Shown one piece after another: positions 24,217-32,343 of a DNA stretch of 40,477 nucleotides. The notes under the pieces are model-generated. The model searched no databases and was not told the DNA's origin. It saw only the letters and a list, made by a program, of their open reading frames with translations. How positions within the stretch are numbered: the stretch's first letter is position 1; every line of letters starts with the position of its first letter. Position numbers and translations under genes: made by a program. The stretch is from Myxococcota bacterium (GTDB taxonomy: Bacteria > Myxococcota_A > UBA9160 > UBA4427), in NCBI GenBank assembly GCA_029941885.1, contig JAPYTP010000032.1:1-40477 (forward strand), written 5' to 3'.

Positions 24217-25167
24217 TCATCGGGCCGGGCCTTCGGGAGCGTCCTTGAGGACCGGCGTCTCGATCAACTCGAGCATCGTACCGTCGGGATCACGAAAGAA
24301 GATGGCATTCAAGCCGTCGATCATTGGAATATCCGGGCCCATCGTGAGCCAACACGCTCCCGAGTGTTCGACGCCGAGCCGGTCGAGTTCTTCGCACGAG
24401 GCCGCCGCGTCCGCCACCAGGAAAGCCATTCGGAAGGGGCCGAGATGGTTGGCCTCGACCAGTGGCCGGCCGATCGGCCTGGGCCGCTTCCACTCGAGCA
24501 GATCCAGGATCATCGACTCCGGGTTGCCTCCGATCGCCAGGAAATCCGCTCGATACTCGCAATCGCCGTCGAACCCGAAGCCTGAGCCACTCGACGGCGG
24601 CGGTTCCGCGCGAGCTGTGATCGGCGTGACGCCGAGCACGAGTTGATACCAATCGGAGGAGTGGTCGAGATCGGTGCAGTTGATGTTGATATGCGACATC
24701 CGCACGGGACCGGGTCGTTCGACGAATTCGATGCAGGTGCCGTCCGGATCCTGGCAGCAGAAGAACCTGACCGTCTGACCCGCGAGGACCGGGACCTCGA
24801 CCGGTGCGCTTCGGGTCTCGATGCCGTCGGCGGTCAGTTTCCCGTGGAGGGCATCGAGATCCTCTACGGCGAGGCAGACTCGCATGAAACCGAGGTGATT
24901 CGCTTCGGGGTGTGGCTTGCCGATCGGTCGGGGCTGCTGCCATTCGAGCAGGTCGATCGCGGGGCCAGCCTGCCGCCGATCGTCGTGAAGGAGGTAGGCA
25001 TCCCAGACGACCTGGCCCGGGAGTCCGAAGCCCGCACCGTCCTGGGGCTCGGGCTTCGTATGGGATTGGGGCGCGAGTCCGACGAGATCGCGATAAAAAC
25101 GCATCGATCGATCGAGGTCCGAGCAATTGATGTTGATGTGGGTGACAGCGAGAAGGTCGAGGGCCAA
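24217..25167 (-). CDS. Double VOC (glyoxalase/extradiol dioxygenase-like) protein
   Basis: The 316-residue protein is two tandem VOC modules: VTHININCSDLDRSMRFY (about 8-25) and MSHININCTDLDHSSDWY (about 156-173), each followed by an ANHLG strand and a DPDG-IE end (DPDGTCIEF; DPDGTMLEL). This is an internal duplication, as in extradiol-dioxygenase-type or glyoxalase-type VOC proteins, which use a divalent metal. The start is TTG at 25167, chosen because AGGAG lies nine bases upstream and no ATG or GTG fits better. It is 12 bp after the crotonase gene in a four-gene operon. Substrate unknown. Confidence 0.86.
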   Translation of the reverse strand: MALDLLAVTHININCSDLDRSMRFYRDLVGLAPQSHTKPEPQDGAGFGLPGQVVWDAYLLHDDRRQAGPAIDLLEWQQPRPIGKPHPEANHLGFMRVCLAVEDLDALHGKLTADGIETRSAPVEVPVLAGQTVRFFCCQDPDGTCIEFVERPGPVRMSHININCTDLDHSSDWYQLVLGVTPITARAEPPPSSGSGFGFDGDCEYRADFLAIGGNPESMILDLLEWKRPRPIGRPLVEANHLGPFRMAFLVADAAASCEELDRLGVEHSGACWLTMGPDIPMIDGLNAIFFRDPDGTMLELIETPVLKDAPEGPAR

Positions 25168-25179
25168 GGGAGTCGTCTC

Positions 25180-25962
25180 CTATTGATTGCGGCCGCGTTC
25201 CATGACGGCGCTCCGGCGCTTGCCGATCTCGGCGCTGTCGATCTTCTTGGATGATTCAATGCCGGTCTGCAGTTCGTATTCCATCGCGTCGTCGAAGAGC
25301 ATCGAATACCCCGTGTCGATCATCGTCTTGAGCTGCTCCATGATTTCGGGAACGCACCCGCAAATGTCGATCGCGAGGGCGCGTGCCTCGTCGAGAAGCG
25401 ATTCTGGTTCGCAGACTCGATTCGCGAGTCCCCATTCCGCAGCGCGCTCGGCGCTTAGGGCGTTGCCGGAAAGGCTGATTTCCTTGGCGCGGTTGATTCC
25501 GATCAAGCGCGGGAGGCGCTGGCTGAGGCCCCATCCAGGGACGATCCCGACTCGCGCATGGGTATCGAGGAATTTCGCTCCCTTCGCGACGAAGATCATG
25601 TCGCAGGCCAAGGCGAGTTCGAAGCCGGCCGTCGCTGCAGCGCCGTTGACCGCGGCGATCACGGGACCCGAGAAATTCGCGATGTTCACACGCATCGCAT
25701 CCTGGCCGGCGACCGAGAGGTCGTACCCGGTCTGGCCTTCGCTGCCGCCACCAATCTCCTTCAAGTCCATGCCGGCGCAGAAGGCGCGCCCCGCACCGGT
25801 CAAGATGACGGCGCGAATTTCCTTGTCGGCTTCGAGTTCGGCGAAGGCCGATGCAATCGCGATCCGCAGCTCTGCGTTGAGTGCATTCATCTGATCGGGC
25901 CGGTTGAGGGTCACGATTGCGATCGGGGCTTCGCGATCGATCTGCAGGACGGGCTCTTGCAT
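25180..25962 (-). CDS. Enoyl-CoA hydratase/isomerase (crotonase) family protein
   Basis: The 260-residue protein has the crotonase features RAFCAGMDLKEI (CoA-binding loop) and AAVNGAAATAGFELALACD with Glu115 in place of the first catalytic Glu. The second hydratase Glu (PEI in the hydratase motif) is replaced by His135 in DTHARVGIVPGWGLSQRL. A simple hydratase activity is therefore doubtful; isomerase, hydrolase or ring-cleaving variants of the fold are possible. GAGGAG precedes the ATG. It sits between an SDR and the VOC gene. Confidence 0.9.
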   Translation of the reverse strand: MQEPVLQIDREAPIAIVTLNRPDQMNALNAELRIAIASAFAELEADKEIRAVILTGAGRAFCAGMDLKEIGGGSEGQTGYDLSVAGQDAMRVNIANFSGPVIAAVNGAAATAGFELALACDMIFVAKGAKFLDTHARVGIVPGWGLSQRLPRLIGINRAKEISLSGNALSAERAAEWGLANRVCEPESLLDEARALAIDICGCVPEIMEQLKTMIDTGYSMLFDDAMEYELQTGIESSKKIDSAEIGKRRSAVMERGRNQ

Positions 25963-25985
25963 GTAGAGGCTCCTCGAAGTTCGTG

Positions 25986-26756
25986 TTAGAGATCGTGTGC
26001 GTTGACCTGGAGGCCGCCTTCGACACCTAGAACCTGACCGGTCACGAAGGATGAGCGATCCGAGCAGAGATATGTCACGGCATCCGCAATTTCATCCGGA
26101 CGGCCGAAGCGACGCAGGGCGTGCAGCTTTTCTGTCGATTCGCGAATTTCAGGGTAGGCCTCGAGATAGCCCGCCATGCCCGGAGTCTCGATTCCTCCCG
26201 GGGCGACCGAATTGACTCGGATCCCACGCTGGGCGTATTCGGCGGCGGCGGTCCTGGTCAAGGCGATGACCCCACCCTTGCTTGCCGCATAGGCGGCTTG
26301 GGTGACCTGGCCCCTGATACCCGATATGGACGAAATGTTGACGATCGAACCGCCCCCGGATTCGATCATCGCGGGAATCTGATACTTGAGGCAGAGCCAG
26401 ACGCCGGTCAGCGAGACGGCAAGGCAGCGATCCCATCGCTTCCGATCGAGTTCGTGAGTTGCATGGAAGCCGGCGCCCAGCGCGGCGTTATTCGAGGCAC
26501 AGTGCAGGCCACCGAAACGATCGACGGTCGCGCGAACCATTTTTTTCACGCCTTCCTCGTCGGAGACGTCCGTCTGAACGGCGAGCGCCTCGAAGCCTTC
26601 GGCCTCGATCATTCCGACGGTCGCGAGGGCGCTCTGTTCATTCCAGTCCGCGACGACGACCGAAGCGCCCTCGCGGGCGAAGACCTGTGCGGTCACGCGG
26701 CCGATCCCACTCCCCGAGCCCGTGACGATTCCGACTTTGCCGTCGAGCAGCCCCAT
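25986..26756 (-). CDS. Short-chain dehydrogenase/reductase
   Basis: From ATG 26756 (MGLLDGKVGIVTG) the protein has 256 residues: TGSGSGIG (12-19), a SNNAA variant of NNAG near 88-92, and Y156-x3-K160 in AAYAASKGG. The C-terminus SSFVTGQVLGVEGGLQVN is typical of classical SDRs. Its ATG shares a base with the stop of the next upstream SDR (TGATG), so the two are translationally coupled. The longer ORF to 27335 is out of frame with that gene and not real. Function: NAD(P)-dependent alcohol/ketone oxidoreductase, substrate unknown. Confidence 0.92.
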   Translation of the reverse strand: MGLLDGKVGIVTGSGSGIGRVTAQVFAREGASVVVADWNEQSALATVGMIEAEGFEALAVQTDVSDEEGVKKMVRATVDRFGGLHCASNNAALGAGFHATHELDRKRWDRCLAVSLTGVWLCLKYQIPAMIESGGGSIVNISSISGIRGQVTQAAYAASKGGVIALTRTAAAEYAQRGIRVNSVAPGGIETPGMAGYLEAYPEIRESTEKLHALRRFGRPDEIADAVTYLCSDRSSFVTGQVLGVEGGLQVNAHDL

Positions 26757-27634
26757 CAGGCTGCTCGATCCTTCTTGGGTGGCGGCCAGCCCGGGAGTAG
26801 GCCATTCCTCTTGACGAAGCTCGGCGCGTGGAAGCTCTCCCCGCTTCGCGATCTGCCTTCCTCTGTCGTGAGCAGCCAGACCAACATATTGGCGGGGACC
26901 TCCGGAGGTGCGCCACCGGCGATCTGTTGCTGGTAGATCGGATCGTTCTTGCCGAGCATCGTGAGCTGGGCCTCGGTCGGGACATATCCCGGGTCGATGT
27001 TGTAGGCGCGAATGCCCTCGTCCTTGAACTCGACGTGGATGAATCCGGCCATGCGATGGAATGCGCTCTTCGATGCTCCGTAGGCAAAGCCCCAGCCGCC
27101 CTCGGTCGTCTTGCTCGGCGGATCGTACTGGCCTGCGTTCGACGTCATATTTACGACCGTGCCCGTCTTTCGCTGGCGCATGTGGTTCAGAACGTTCCTC
27201 GTGAGATGGAACTGGGCAAAGAAATTGCCTTCGAAGACCAGGGCGAGCTTTTCCTCCTCGAGTTCCATGAAGGGGTCCATCACGCCGGCGCCCTGGTATA
27301 TGCCGTTGTTGTAGAGCACGTCGATCTTGCCCCACTCTTCGAGGGTCCTCTCGACGGCGGCATCGAGACTCGGTCGGTCGAGGAGGTCGAGTCGCAGGGG
27401 GAGTGCACGTTGTCCGCGCTTCTCGACCAGGGCGGCGGTCTCTTCGACACTGCCAGGGAGCGCAGTCTGTTTCCCGGCGTTCGCACTCGAGGACGCGTAG
27501 TCGTGGGTTTCACCGGCGTGTAGGGTGCGTGCGGTGACGACGACGTCGTAGCCCGCGTCGGCAAGTGCGAGGGCGCCTGCCTTGCCGATTCCGCGGCTGG
27601 CACCGGTGATGAAGGCGACGGGGGCGTCGGGCAT
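26756..27634 (-). CDS. Short-chain dehydrogenase/reductase, diverged
   Basis: From ATG 27634 (GAGGAA upstream) the protein has 292 residues: TGASRGIG (10-17), a NNG variant at 109-111, and Y185-x3-K189 in AYGASKSAF. A 40-residue insertion after the first strand (TLHAGETHDYASSSANAGK) and a longer C-terminal tail (GYVPTEAQLTMLG on) set it apart from the other SDRs here. It is the first gene of the minus-strand operon SDR, SDR, crotonase, VOC, and is divergent from the 27872 amidohydrolase. Confidence 0.9.
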   Translation of the reverse strand: MPDAPVAFITGASRGIGKAGALALADAGYDVVVTARTLHAGETHDYASSSANAGKQTALPGSVEETAALVEKRGQRALPLRLDLLDRPSLDAAVERTLEEWGKIDVLYNNGIYQGAGVMDPFMELEEEKLALVFEGNFFAQFHLTRNVLNHMRQRKTGTVVNMTSNAGQYDPPSKTTEGGWGFAYGASKSAFHRMAGFIHVEFKDEGIRAYNIDPGYVPTEAQLTMLGKNDPIYQQQIAGGAPPEVPANMLVWLLTTEEGRSRSGESFHAPSFVKRNGLLPGWPPPKKDRAA

Positions 27635-27807
27635 GCTCTTTTTCCTCGGGATGTGGGCGGGGTCGACCCGGGTCGGATGTTGGCGCGAATGGTCGCGCGA
27701 AACACGTCCCACCGGACACGCCAGTCTCGCGAACTCGGCCGGTGCTGGCCGCCCCTTTTTTCGAGATTTCAGCCCGGCTCGAGCGAAAAATCGTATCCGG
27801 CTGCGCC

Positions 27808-27836
27808 TTGGCTGATCGGTTCGGGGTGCGTAGACT
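27808..27836 (+). promoter_or_regulatory. Candidate sigma-70 promoter for the 27872 operon
   Basis: TTGGCT (27808-27813) and TAGACT (27831-27836) are spaced by 17 bp and end 35 bp before the amidohydrolase ATG, in the divergent gap from the SDR gene at 27634. Confidence 0.5.
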
Positions 27837-27871
27837 TTTCGGGCTGGATCATCGCCAGGAGCGTCTACATC

Positions 27872-29077
27872 ATGGATCGCCATCTCGTCATCTCATCCGA
27901 CTGTCACGCTGGTCTTCCGCCGGATCAGTATCGTGATTATCTCGACACGAAATACCATGCGGCATTCGACGAGGCGCTTCCGCTGCAGATCGCGGCGATG
28001 ACCGAAGCGTCGAAGCGGTTTCTCGTCGATGACATCAACACCGAATGGCGAAAGGGCAACGAAGAGCTACTGACGGGCGCGTGGGATCACGACGCGAGGA
28101 TCAAGGTTCTCGATGGCGACGGGATTGCGGGCGAGATCGTCTTCCCCGATGGCATCACCGAGCAGAACACGCCGCCCTTCGGCGCCAGTCTCGGTCTGCC
28201 GGTCAAGAATGTGGACCCCGAACTCCAGTGGGCAGGGTGCCGTGCACACAACCGTTGGCTTGCGGAACTCGTGTCGATGGCGCCGGAGCGACATTTCGGT
28301 GTGGCGCTGGTGCCCGCGCTCTGGGACGTCGACGAGGCCATCAAGGAAATTCGGTGGGCGAAGAAAAACGGGCTGAACGGCTTGTTGTTACCCGTCATCT
28401 GGGGTGACCTCGATCCCTATCACCATCCGAAATACGACGCGATGTGGGCCGTGATCGAGGAGCTGGAGATGATCATCCATTTCCACTCGGGCCCGGCACC
28501 GATGGAAGACTATCTCGGGCCGATGCCCGCACGCGAAGACTCGGCGGAATTGCCGGGCGGGGTCGGCATCTATGTCGCTGAAGTCCCCTTCCACCTGACC
28601 CGACCGCTCTCGTTCCTGATCTGGGGTGGCGTCTTTGAACGTTTTCCGACCCTCAAATGCGTATTTACCGAGGGGACGGCGATCTGGGTCCCCGAATATC
28701 TTCGGCTTCACGATCATCGCTTCGAAGTGACTCACTATTCGCAGAAGCTCGGCGACTACCGCAGTCATCTGTCGATGAAGCCCAGCGAGTATTTCGCGCG
28801 CAATGTGGCCGTGGGCGCCTCGTGCATGCCGCGGCGCGAAGCCGAATTACGTCACGAGATCGGCATGGGGCAGATTATGTGGGGCAGCGACTACCCCCAT
28901 CCGGAAGGCTCCTGGCCCTTTACACCGGACCAGATGGTCGAGACCTTTCGCGGTCTTCCCGAAGAGGACATCGCGGCGATGCTCGGAGGCAATGCGGCAC
29001 GCTTCTACGGCTTCGACGTCGAGGGGCTCGCCTCCCTCGTGGAGGAGATCGGGCCGCTGAAGTCGCGCTTCGTCTAG
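27872..29077 (+). CDS. Amidohydrolase_2 family metal-dependent hydrolase
   Basis: From ATG 27872 the protein has 401 residues; the ORF extension to 27653 crosses the promoter and is rejected. Metal/catalytic residues: D10 and H12 (SSDCHAG), the pair in IIHFHSG and the Asp of MWGSDYPHPEG. It is a close paralogue of the 18199 protein over the whole length (shared REYL/RDYL, KPSEY and GSDYPH-EG segments). It starts the operon amidohydrolase, ADC-like, SDR, EthD. An AGGAG lies about 12 bases upstream of the ATG. Probable role is in ring-cleavage-product hydrolysis or decarboxylation. Confidence 0.92.
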   Translation: MDRHLVISSDCHAGLPPDQYRDYLDTKYHAAFDEALPLQIAAMTEASKRFLVDDINTEWRKGNEELLTGAWDHDARIKVLDGDGIAGEIVFPDGITEQNTPPFGASLGLPVKNVDPELQWAGCRAHNRWLAELVSMAPERHFGVALVPALWDVDEAIKEIRWAKKNGLNGLLLPVIWGDLDPYHHPKYDAMWAVIEELEMIIHFHSGPAPMEDYLGPMPAREDSAELPGGVGIYVAEVPFHLTRPLSFLIWGGVFERFPTLKCVFTEGTAIWVPEYLRLHDHRFEVTHYSQKLGDYRSHLSMKPSEYFARNVAVGASCMPRREAELRHEIGMGQIMWGSDYPHPEGSWPFTPDQMVETFRGLPEEDIAAMLGGNAARFYGFDVEGLASLVEEIGPLKSRFV

Positions 29078-29153
29078 GCCGCACGTCCCCTATTCTTTTC
29101 CTACGGAGAGCGGAATCGCGATCCGGCTTGATCAAAGTGCGTGAGCACGTTCG

Positions 29154-29972
29154 ATGGGACGAAAAATGGGTCGCGTCCGATATACCAAGAGTCTTCGGGA
29201 TCTCGATGCCGGTGCCGCCGCAGGTGAGGCCGCGCTCGTAAGCACGGTCCGCTCGATTCGTTGTCTCTATGAGACGGATGCCGAGGTCGCCCAGACTGTC
29301 GTTCCGAAGCCTCTCGAGGCCCACGTTCAGCCGGAGGTCTTTCTGTCCTTCGACTCCGTCGCGATGCAGGTGTCGCCGGACGTCACGCTCGAGATCCGAT
29401 CGGCGACTTTTGGCGTGCGCGTCGATTACGACGACAAGCCCGGCTACTACCTGATCACGACCCCGATGTCGCATGAGGCGGCCGTGTTGAGCGGGCGCGA
29501 GCGATACGGCGAGCCGAGAAAACTGGCAGAGATCGAGTTCGATAGCTCGGGGGGGCCCGCAGGGGACGCGGTCTCCGCGAGTGTCGAGCGGATGGGGATC
29601 CGCTATCTCGCTGCGGTCGGAAAGCGCATCGAGGATCTTGGCCCGAGGGAGGAGATCGAATACGCCTATTGCTTCAAGGCCTTTCCGAGCTGTGAGGAAG
29701 GCAAGGGCTTCGATCAGGATCCGCAACTCGTCAGACTCGAGCGGCGTCACAAGTACGAACATGTCTGGCGGCTCGACGGGGGCGTAGAACTCTGGGAGTC
29801 CCCCTTCGATCCCGTCGCGGATCTGCCCGTGCGGCGACTCGCGGAATTCGAATACACCGAGGGAACGACCACGAACTCGGGCCGGGTTCTGCGGCCGGTG
29901 CCGGGCGATTGGCTGTTGCCGTTCATGCATCAACGCTACGACGAGCCCGAGACCGAGGGCGTCGACGTCTAG
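29154..29972 (+). CDS. Acetoacetate decarboxylase-like (ADC family) protein
   Basis: The 272-residue protein shows ADC-family motifs: YYLITTPMSHEAAVLSGRER followed by YGEPRKLAEIEF, and a C-terminal FEYTEGTTTNSG. In ADC the Schiff-base Lys follows Pro in PKK. Here the motif reads PRK, so that Lys is Arg122 and only the second Lys (123) remains. Decarboxylation of acetoacetate itself is therefore doubtful; other ADC-superfamily members act as aldolase-dehydratases or simply bind ligands. It lies between the amidohydrolase and an SDR. Start choice between the ATGs at 29154 and 29166 is open. Confidence 0.82.
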   Translation: MGRKMGRVRYTKSLRDLDAGAAAGEAALVSTVRSIRCLYETDAEVAQTVVPKPLEAHVQPEVFLSFDSVAMQVSPDVTLEIRSATFGVRVDYDDKPGYYLITTPMSHEAAVLSGRERYGEPRKLAEIEFDSSGGPAGDAVSASVERMGIRYLAAVGKRIEDLGPREEIEYAYCFKAFPSCEEGKGFDQDPQLVRLERRHKYEHVWRLDGGVELWESPFDPVADLPVRRLAEFEYTEGTTTNSGRVLRPVPGDWLLPFMHQRYDEPETEGVDV

Positions 29973-29993
29973 CCCAGATGGGAGGATCGAGAA

Positions 29994-30767
29994 ATGAAAC
30001 TCGAAGGTCGTGTGGCCGTGGTCACGGGGGCGGGTTCGGGCATCGGGCGGGAGATCTCGCGTCATCTGGCTTCCGAGGGCGCGCGGATCGCGGCCGTCGA
30101 TCTGCGCCCAGAGACGGCGGAGGAAACGGTCGCCATGCTCGAGGGATCGGGACATTTCGCGGCGGCGGTCGATGTCTCGGAGGGAACATCCGTCGTGGAG
30201 ATGTTCGGGAAGGTCGACGCCGAGTTTGGTCGCGTCGACATCCTGGTGAACAACGCGGGTGTCGATCACATCCCGGGTGATGGACGCGACGAACTTCTCG
30301 CGACGGGTCAGCAGACGATCCACATGAGCGACGAGGGCTTCACGAAGCTGATGGCCATCAACGTGAACGGTGTTTTCTTCTGCCTGCGCGAGGCGATCAA
30401 GGTCATGCAGCGCGAACAGAATGCCGGGAGCATCATCAATATGTCGAGCGTGGCCGGCCTCTCCCAGTACGGAAACGTGAGCTATTCCGCTTCGAAGGCG
30501 GCGGTTCTCGGAATCACTCGAGCGGCGGCGGGGGAACTCGGCCGATTCGGGATCCGCGTCAATGCGATCTGTCCCGGGGTGATCGACACGCCGATGACCG
30601 CGGGGATTCCTGATCCGATGCTCGATCCGCTGCGCCGGGCGACCCCGCTCGGGCGGACCGGTCAACCGAGAGACATCGCGACCACGGCCGTCTTTCTCGC
30701 GAGCGATGACAGTAGCTTCATCACGGGACAGTGGATCTCGCCGAACGGCGGGCTCGTGATGCAATAA
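29994..30767 (+). CDS. Short-chain dehydrogenase/reductase
   Basis: A classical 257-residue SDR with TGAGSGIG (11-18), LVNNAG, MSSVAGLSQYGNVSYSASKAA containing the Ser and the Y-x3-K dyad, and an SSFITGQWISPNGG end. An insertion after NNAG (DHIPGDGRDELLATGQQ) is unusual and probably lines the substrate pocket. GGAGG lies about nine bases before the ATG. It follows the ADC-like gene by 21 bp. Substrate unknown. Confidence 0.93.
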   Translation: MKLEGRVAVVTGAGSGIGREISRHLASEGARIAAVDLRPETAEETVAMLEGSGHFAAAVDVSEGTSVVEMFGKVDAEFGRVDILVNNAGVDHIPGDGRDELLATGQQTIHMSDEGFTKLMAINVNGVFFCLREAIKVMQREQNAGSIINMSSVAGLSQYGNVSYSASKAAVLGITRAAAGELGRFGIRVNAICPGVIDTPMTAGIPDPMLDPLRRATPLGRTGQPRDIATTAVFLASDDSSFITGQWISPNGGLVMQ

Positions 30768-30776
30768 TTGGGCAAG

Positions 30777-30796
30777 CTCGTTCGAGGACGAACGGG
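30777..30796. other. Intercistronic hairpin after the SDR gene
   Basis: CTCGTTCG-AGGA-CGAACGGG forms an 8-bp stem (one G-U pair) with a 4-base loop ten bases after the SDR stop. There is no T-run, so it is more likely a processing or stability element than a strong terminator before the EthD gene. Confidence 0.35.
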
Positions 30797-30849
30797 CCGC
30801 CTGTCGGGCCAGCTTGTGTCCGGCGATAATCTCCTGGGAGAACCATTCG

Positions 30850-31533
30850 ATGCAGAAGCTCTTCTACCTGCTTTTCGACAGTCCGGACACCGACGGCACA
30901 AAGCTCCGCGAGGCGCTGTGCACGTCATCGGCCCCTGCGATGCGCGAAGCCGGGGCGACGGAGATCACGGTCTTCGGTGCCGATGCCGATGTCGCCGACG
31001 GTTCGCCTATTCGAAGGGTGGATCCCCCGATTCGCGCGATGGTGTCCTTCTGGCTCGATGACGCAGGGGATCGCGGGCCGTCGGAAGCAGCGCTTTCGGC
31101 CCATGTGAAGGGCCTGGCGGGCTACCTGGTCTGCGAATCCCGCCCGATGGTCCATACGATGCCAAAGGGGGAGCGAACCCCAGGAATGAAGCAGATCTCC
31201 TGTATCACGAAACGCGCGGATATCAGCCAGGAGGAGTACATCCGGATCTGGCACGGTGACCATCGTCAGGTCGCAATCGAAACCCAGTCGACCTTTGGCT
31301 ACGTGCGCAACGAGATCTTCCGCGCGCTCACCCCGGGCGCCCCGGATCAGTGGGATGCCTTCGTGGAAGAGTCGTTTCCGATGGGTGCGCTCACGGATCA
31401 GCAGATTTTCTACGACTCGACGACACAACAAGGGTACGAGGAAAACTTCAAGATCATGATGGAGAGCTGCGGTCGCTTCCTCGATCACGCTCCGATCGAA
31501 GTCACCTTCTTTTCCGAGTACTACCTGGGTTAG
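30850..31533 (+). CDS. EthD-domain protein
   Basis: From ATG 30850 (GGGAG ten bases upstream; the ORF start at 30814 is not supported) the protein has 227 residues. The C-terminal half has the EthD/dimeric alpha-beta barrel signature ISCITKRADISQEEYIRIWHGDH. The N-terminal half may be a second, diverged barrel repeat. EthD-type proteins are small partners of P450 or ring-degrading systems; a catalytic role is not proved. Its stop overlaps the stop of the convergent sterol desaturase remnant by two bases. Last gene of the 27872 operon. Confidence 0.85.
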   Translation: MQKLFYLLFDSPDTDGTKLREALCTSSAPAMREAGATEITVFGADADVADGSPIRRVDPPIRAMVSFWLDDAGDRGPSEAALSAHVKGLAGYLVCESRPMVHTMPKGERTPGMKQISCITKRADISQEEYIRIWHGDHRQVAIETQSTFGYVRNEIFRALTPGAPDQWDAFVEESFPMGALTDQQIFYDSTTQQGYEENFKIMMESCGRFLDHAPIEVTFFSEYYLG

Positions 31534-32220
31534 GCGTCCGGCGACCAGCGACGGAAAGGAACTGCGCGCTGGCCGAAGAAGGTGTCCGGTACGGAATCTC
31601 CGTCTGTCCCGATTTGCGGCGGTGGCACGGTCGTAGGGTCCGTCCAGGTTCCGAAGAGTCGATCCCAGAGCGGTGTGATCGAGCTGAAATTCGAGTCCGA
31701 GAGCTGCCGGGCCCTGGCATGATGAATCCGGTGGACCGGGGGTGTCACGATCCATCGATGGACCGCGTCCGAAATGCGAAGTCTGAGGTTGTCGTGGGCG
31801 ATCGAGCCCTGGGTGATGACGAGTGTCTGGTAGACGAAGAGTGCCTCGATCGGGGCACCGACGATCACGAGCGGCCCGGCATCAGGAAGCCCCGAACGAG
31901 ATTCGTCCTGAAATGTTCCCGCGTTCCCCGCATGATGTGAAGACGTACGATGTCGTGGTGGACGATGTGGTACGCCCAGAAGCGAGGCAGCGCGTGCTCT
32001 GCGCGATGCACCCAATACCCCAGAAAGTCCGCGGCAAAGAGCGCCAGGACGCATTGTGCAAGCCACGGCGTCTGGGTAGGTCCCAGCGGGCGAGAGTGTT
32101 GAGGCTCGGGGCGACATGGTTGATGACGGGCCAATCGGAACCAACGCCCAACGATCCCGAGAGCACTCCGGCTACTTCATTCGCGGTGAGATGGCCGAGA
32201 TCGTGGAGTGTCGCTCGCAG
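31530..32220 (-). pseudogene. Remnant of sterol desaturase/fatty acid hydroxylase gene (two frameshifts, 5' end lost)
   Basis: Three minus-strand frames together spell one protein. Frame A has TLHDLGHLTANEVAGVLSG (to about 32085). Frame B has LAQCVLALFAADFLGYWVHR, AEH and HIVHHD. Frame C (from about 31880) has IVGAPIEALF, VHRIHHAR and FSSITPLWDRLFGTW. The HxxxH, HxxHH and HxxHH histidine boxes of the di-iron hydroxylase family are all present but split. Both junctions need a 1-bp deletion relative to an intact gene. The N-terminal membrane helices expected upstream are missing; the region next to them is a low-complexity 11-bp repeat. Intact members hydroxylate or desaturate sterols and lipids. 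Sequencing error could explain the shifts but not the missing 5' end. Confidence 0.78.
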
Positions 32221-32256
32221 GGTTCGAACCAGAATGCCGGTTTTCGTTCGCGTGTC

Positions 32257-32286
32257 GGGAAGGGCGAGGGAAGGGCGAGGGAAGGG
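32257..32286. repeat. 11-bp tandem repeat at the 5' edge of the sterol desaturase remnant
   Basis: GGGAAGGGCGA occurs twice in tandem (32257-32267, 32268-32278) with a partial third copy. It adjoins a run of seven or more G. Such a purine-rich tract is prone to slippage and may mark the breakpoint of the truncated gene. Confidence 0.6.
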
Positions 32287-32343
32287 GGGGAAGGATTGGA
32301 GATCATCTAGGGACCGCCCCTCTTTTCTATTTGGATCACCGAC

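Noticed and set aside
32257-32286. Tandem repeat as a CRISPR array
   Set aside because: The unit is 11 bp with no spacers; it is a simple purine repeat.
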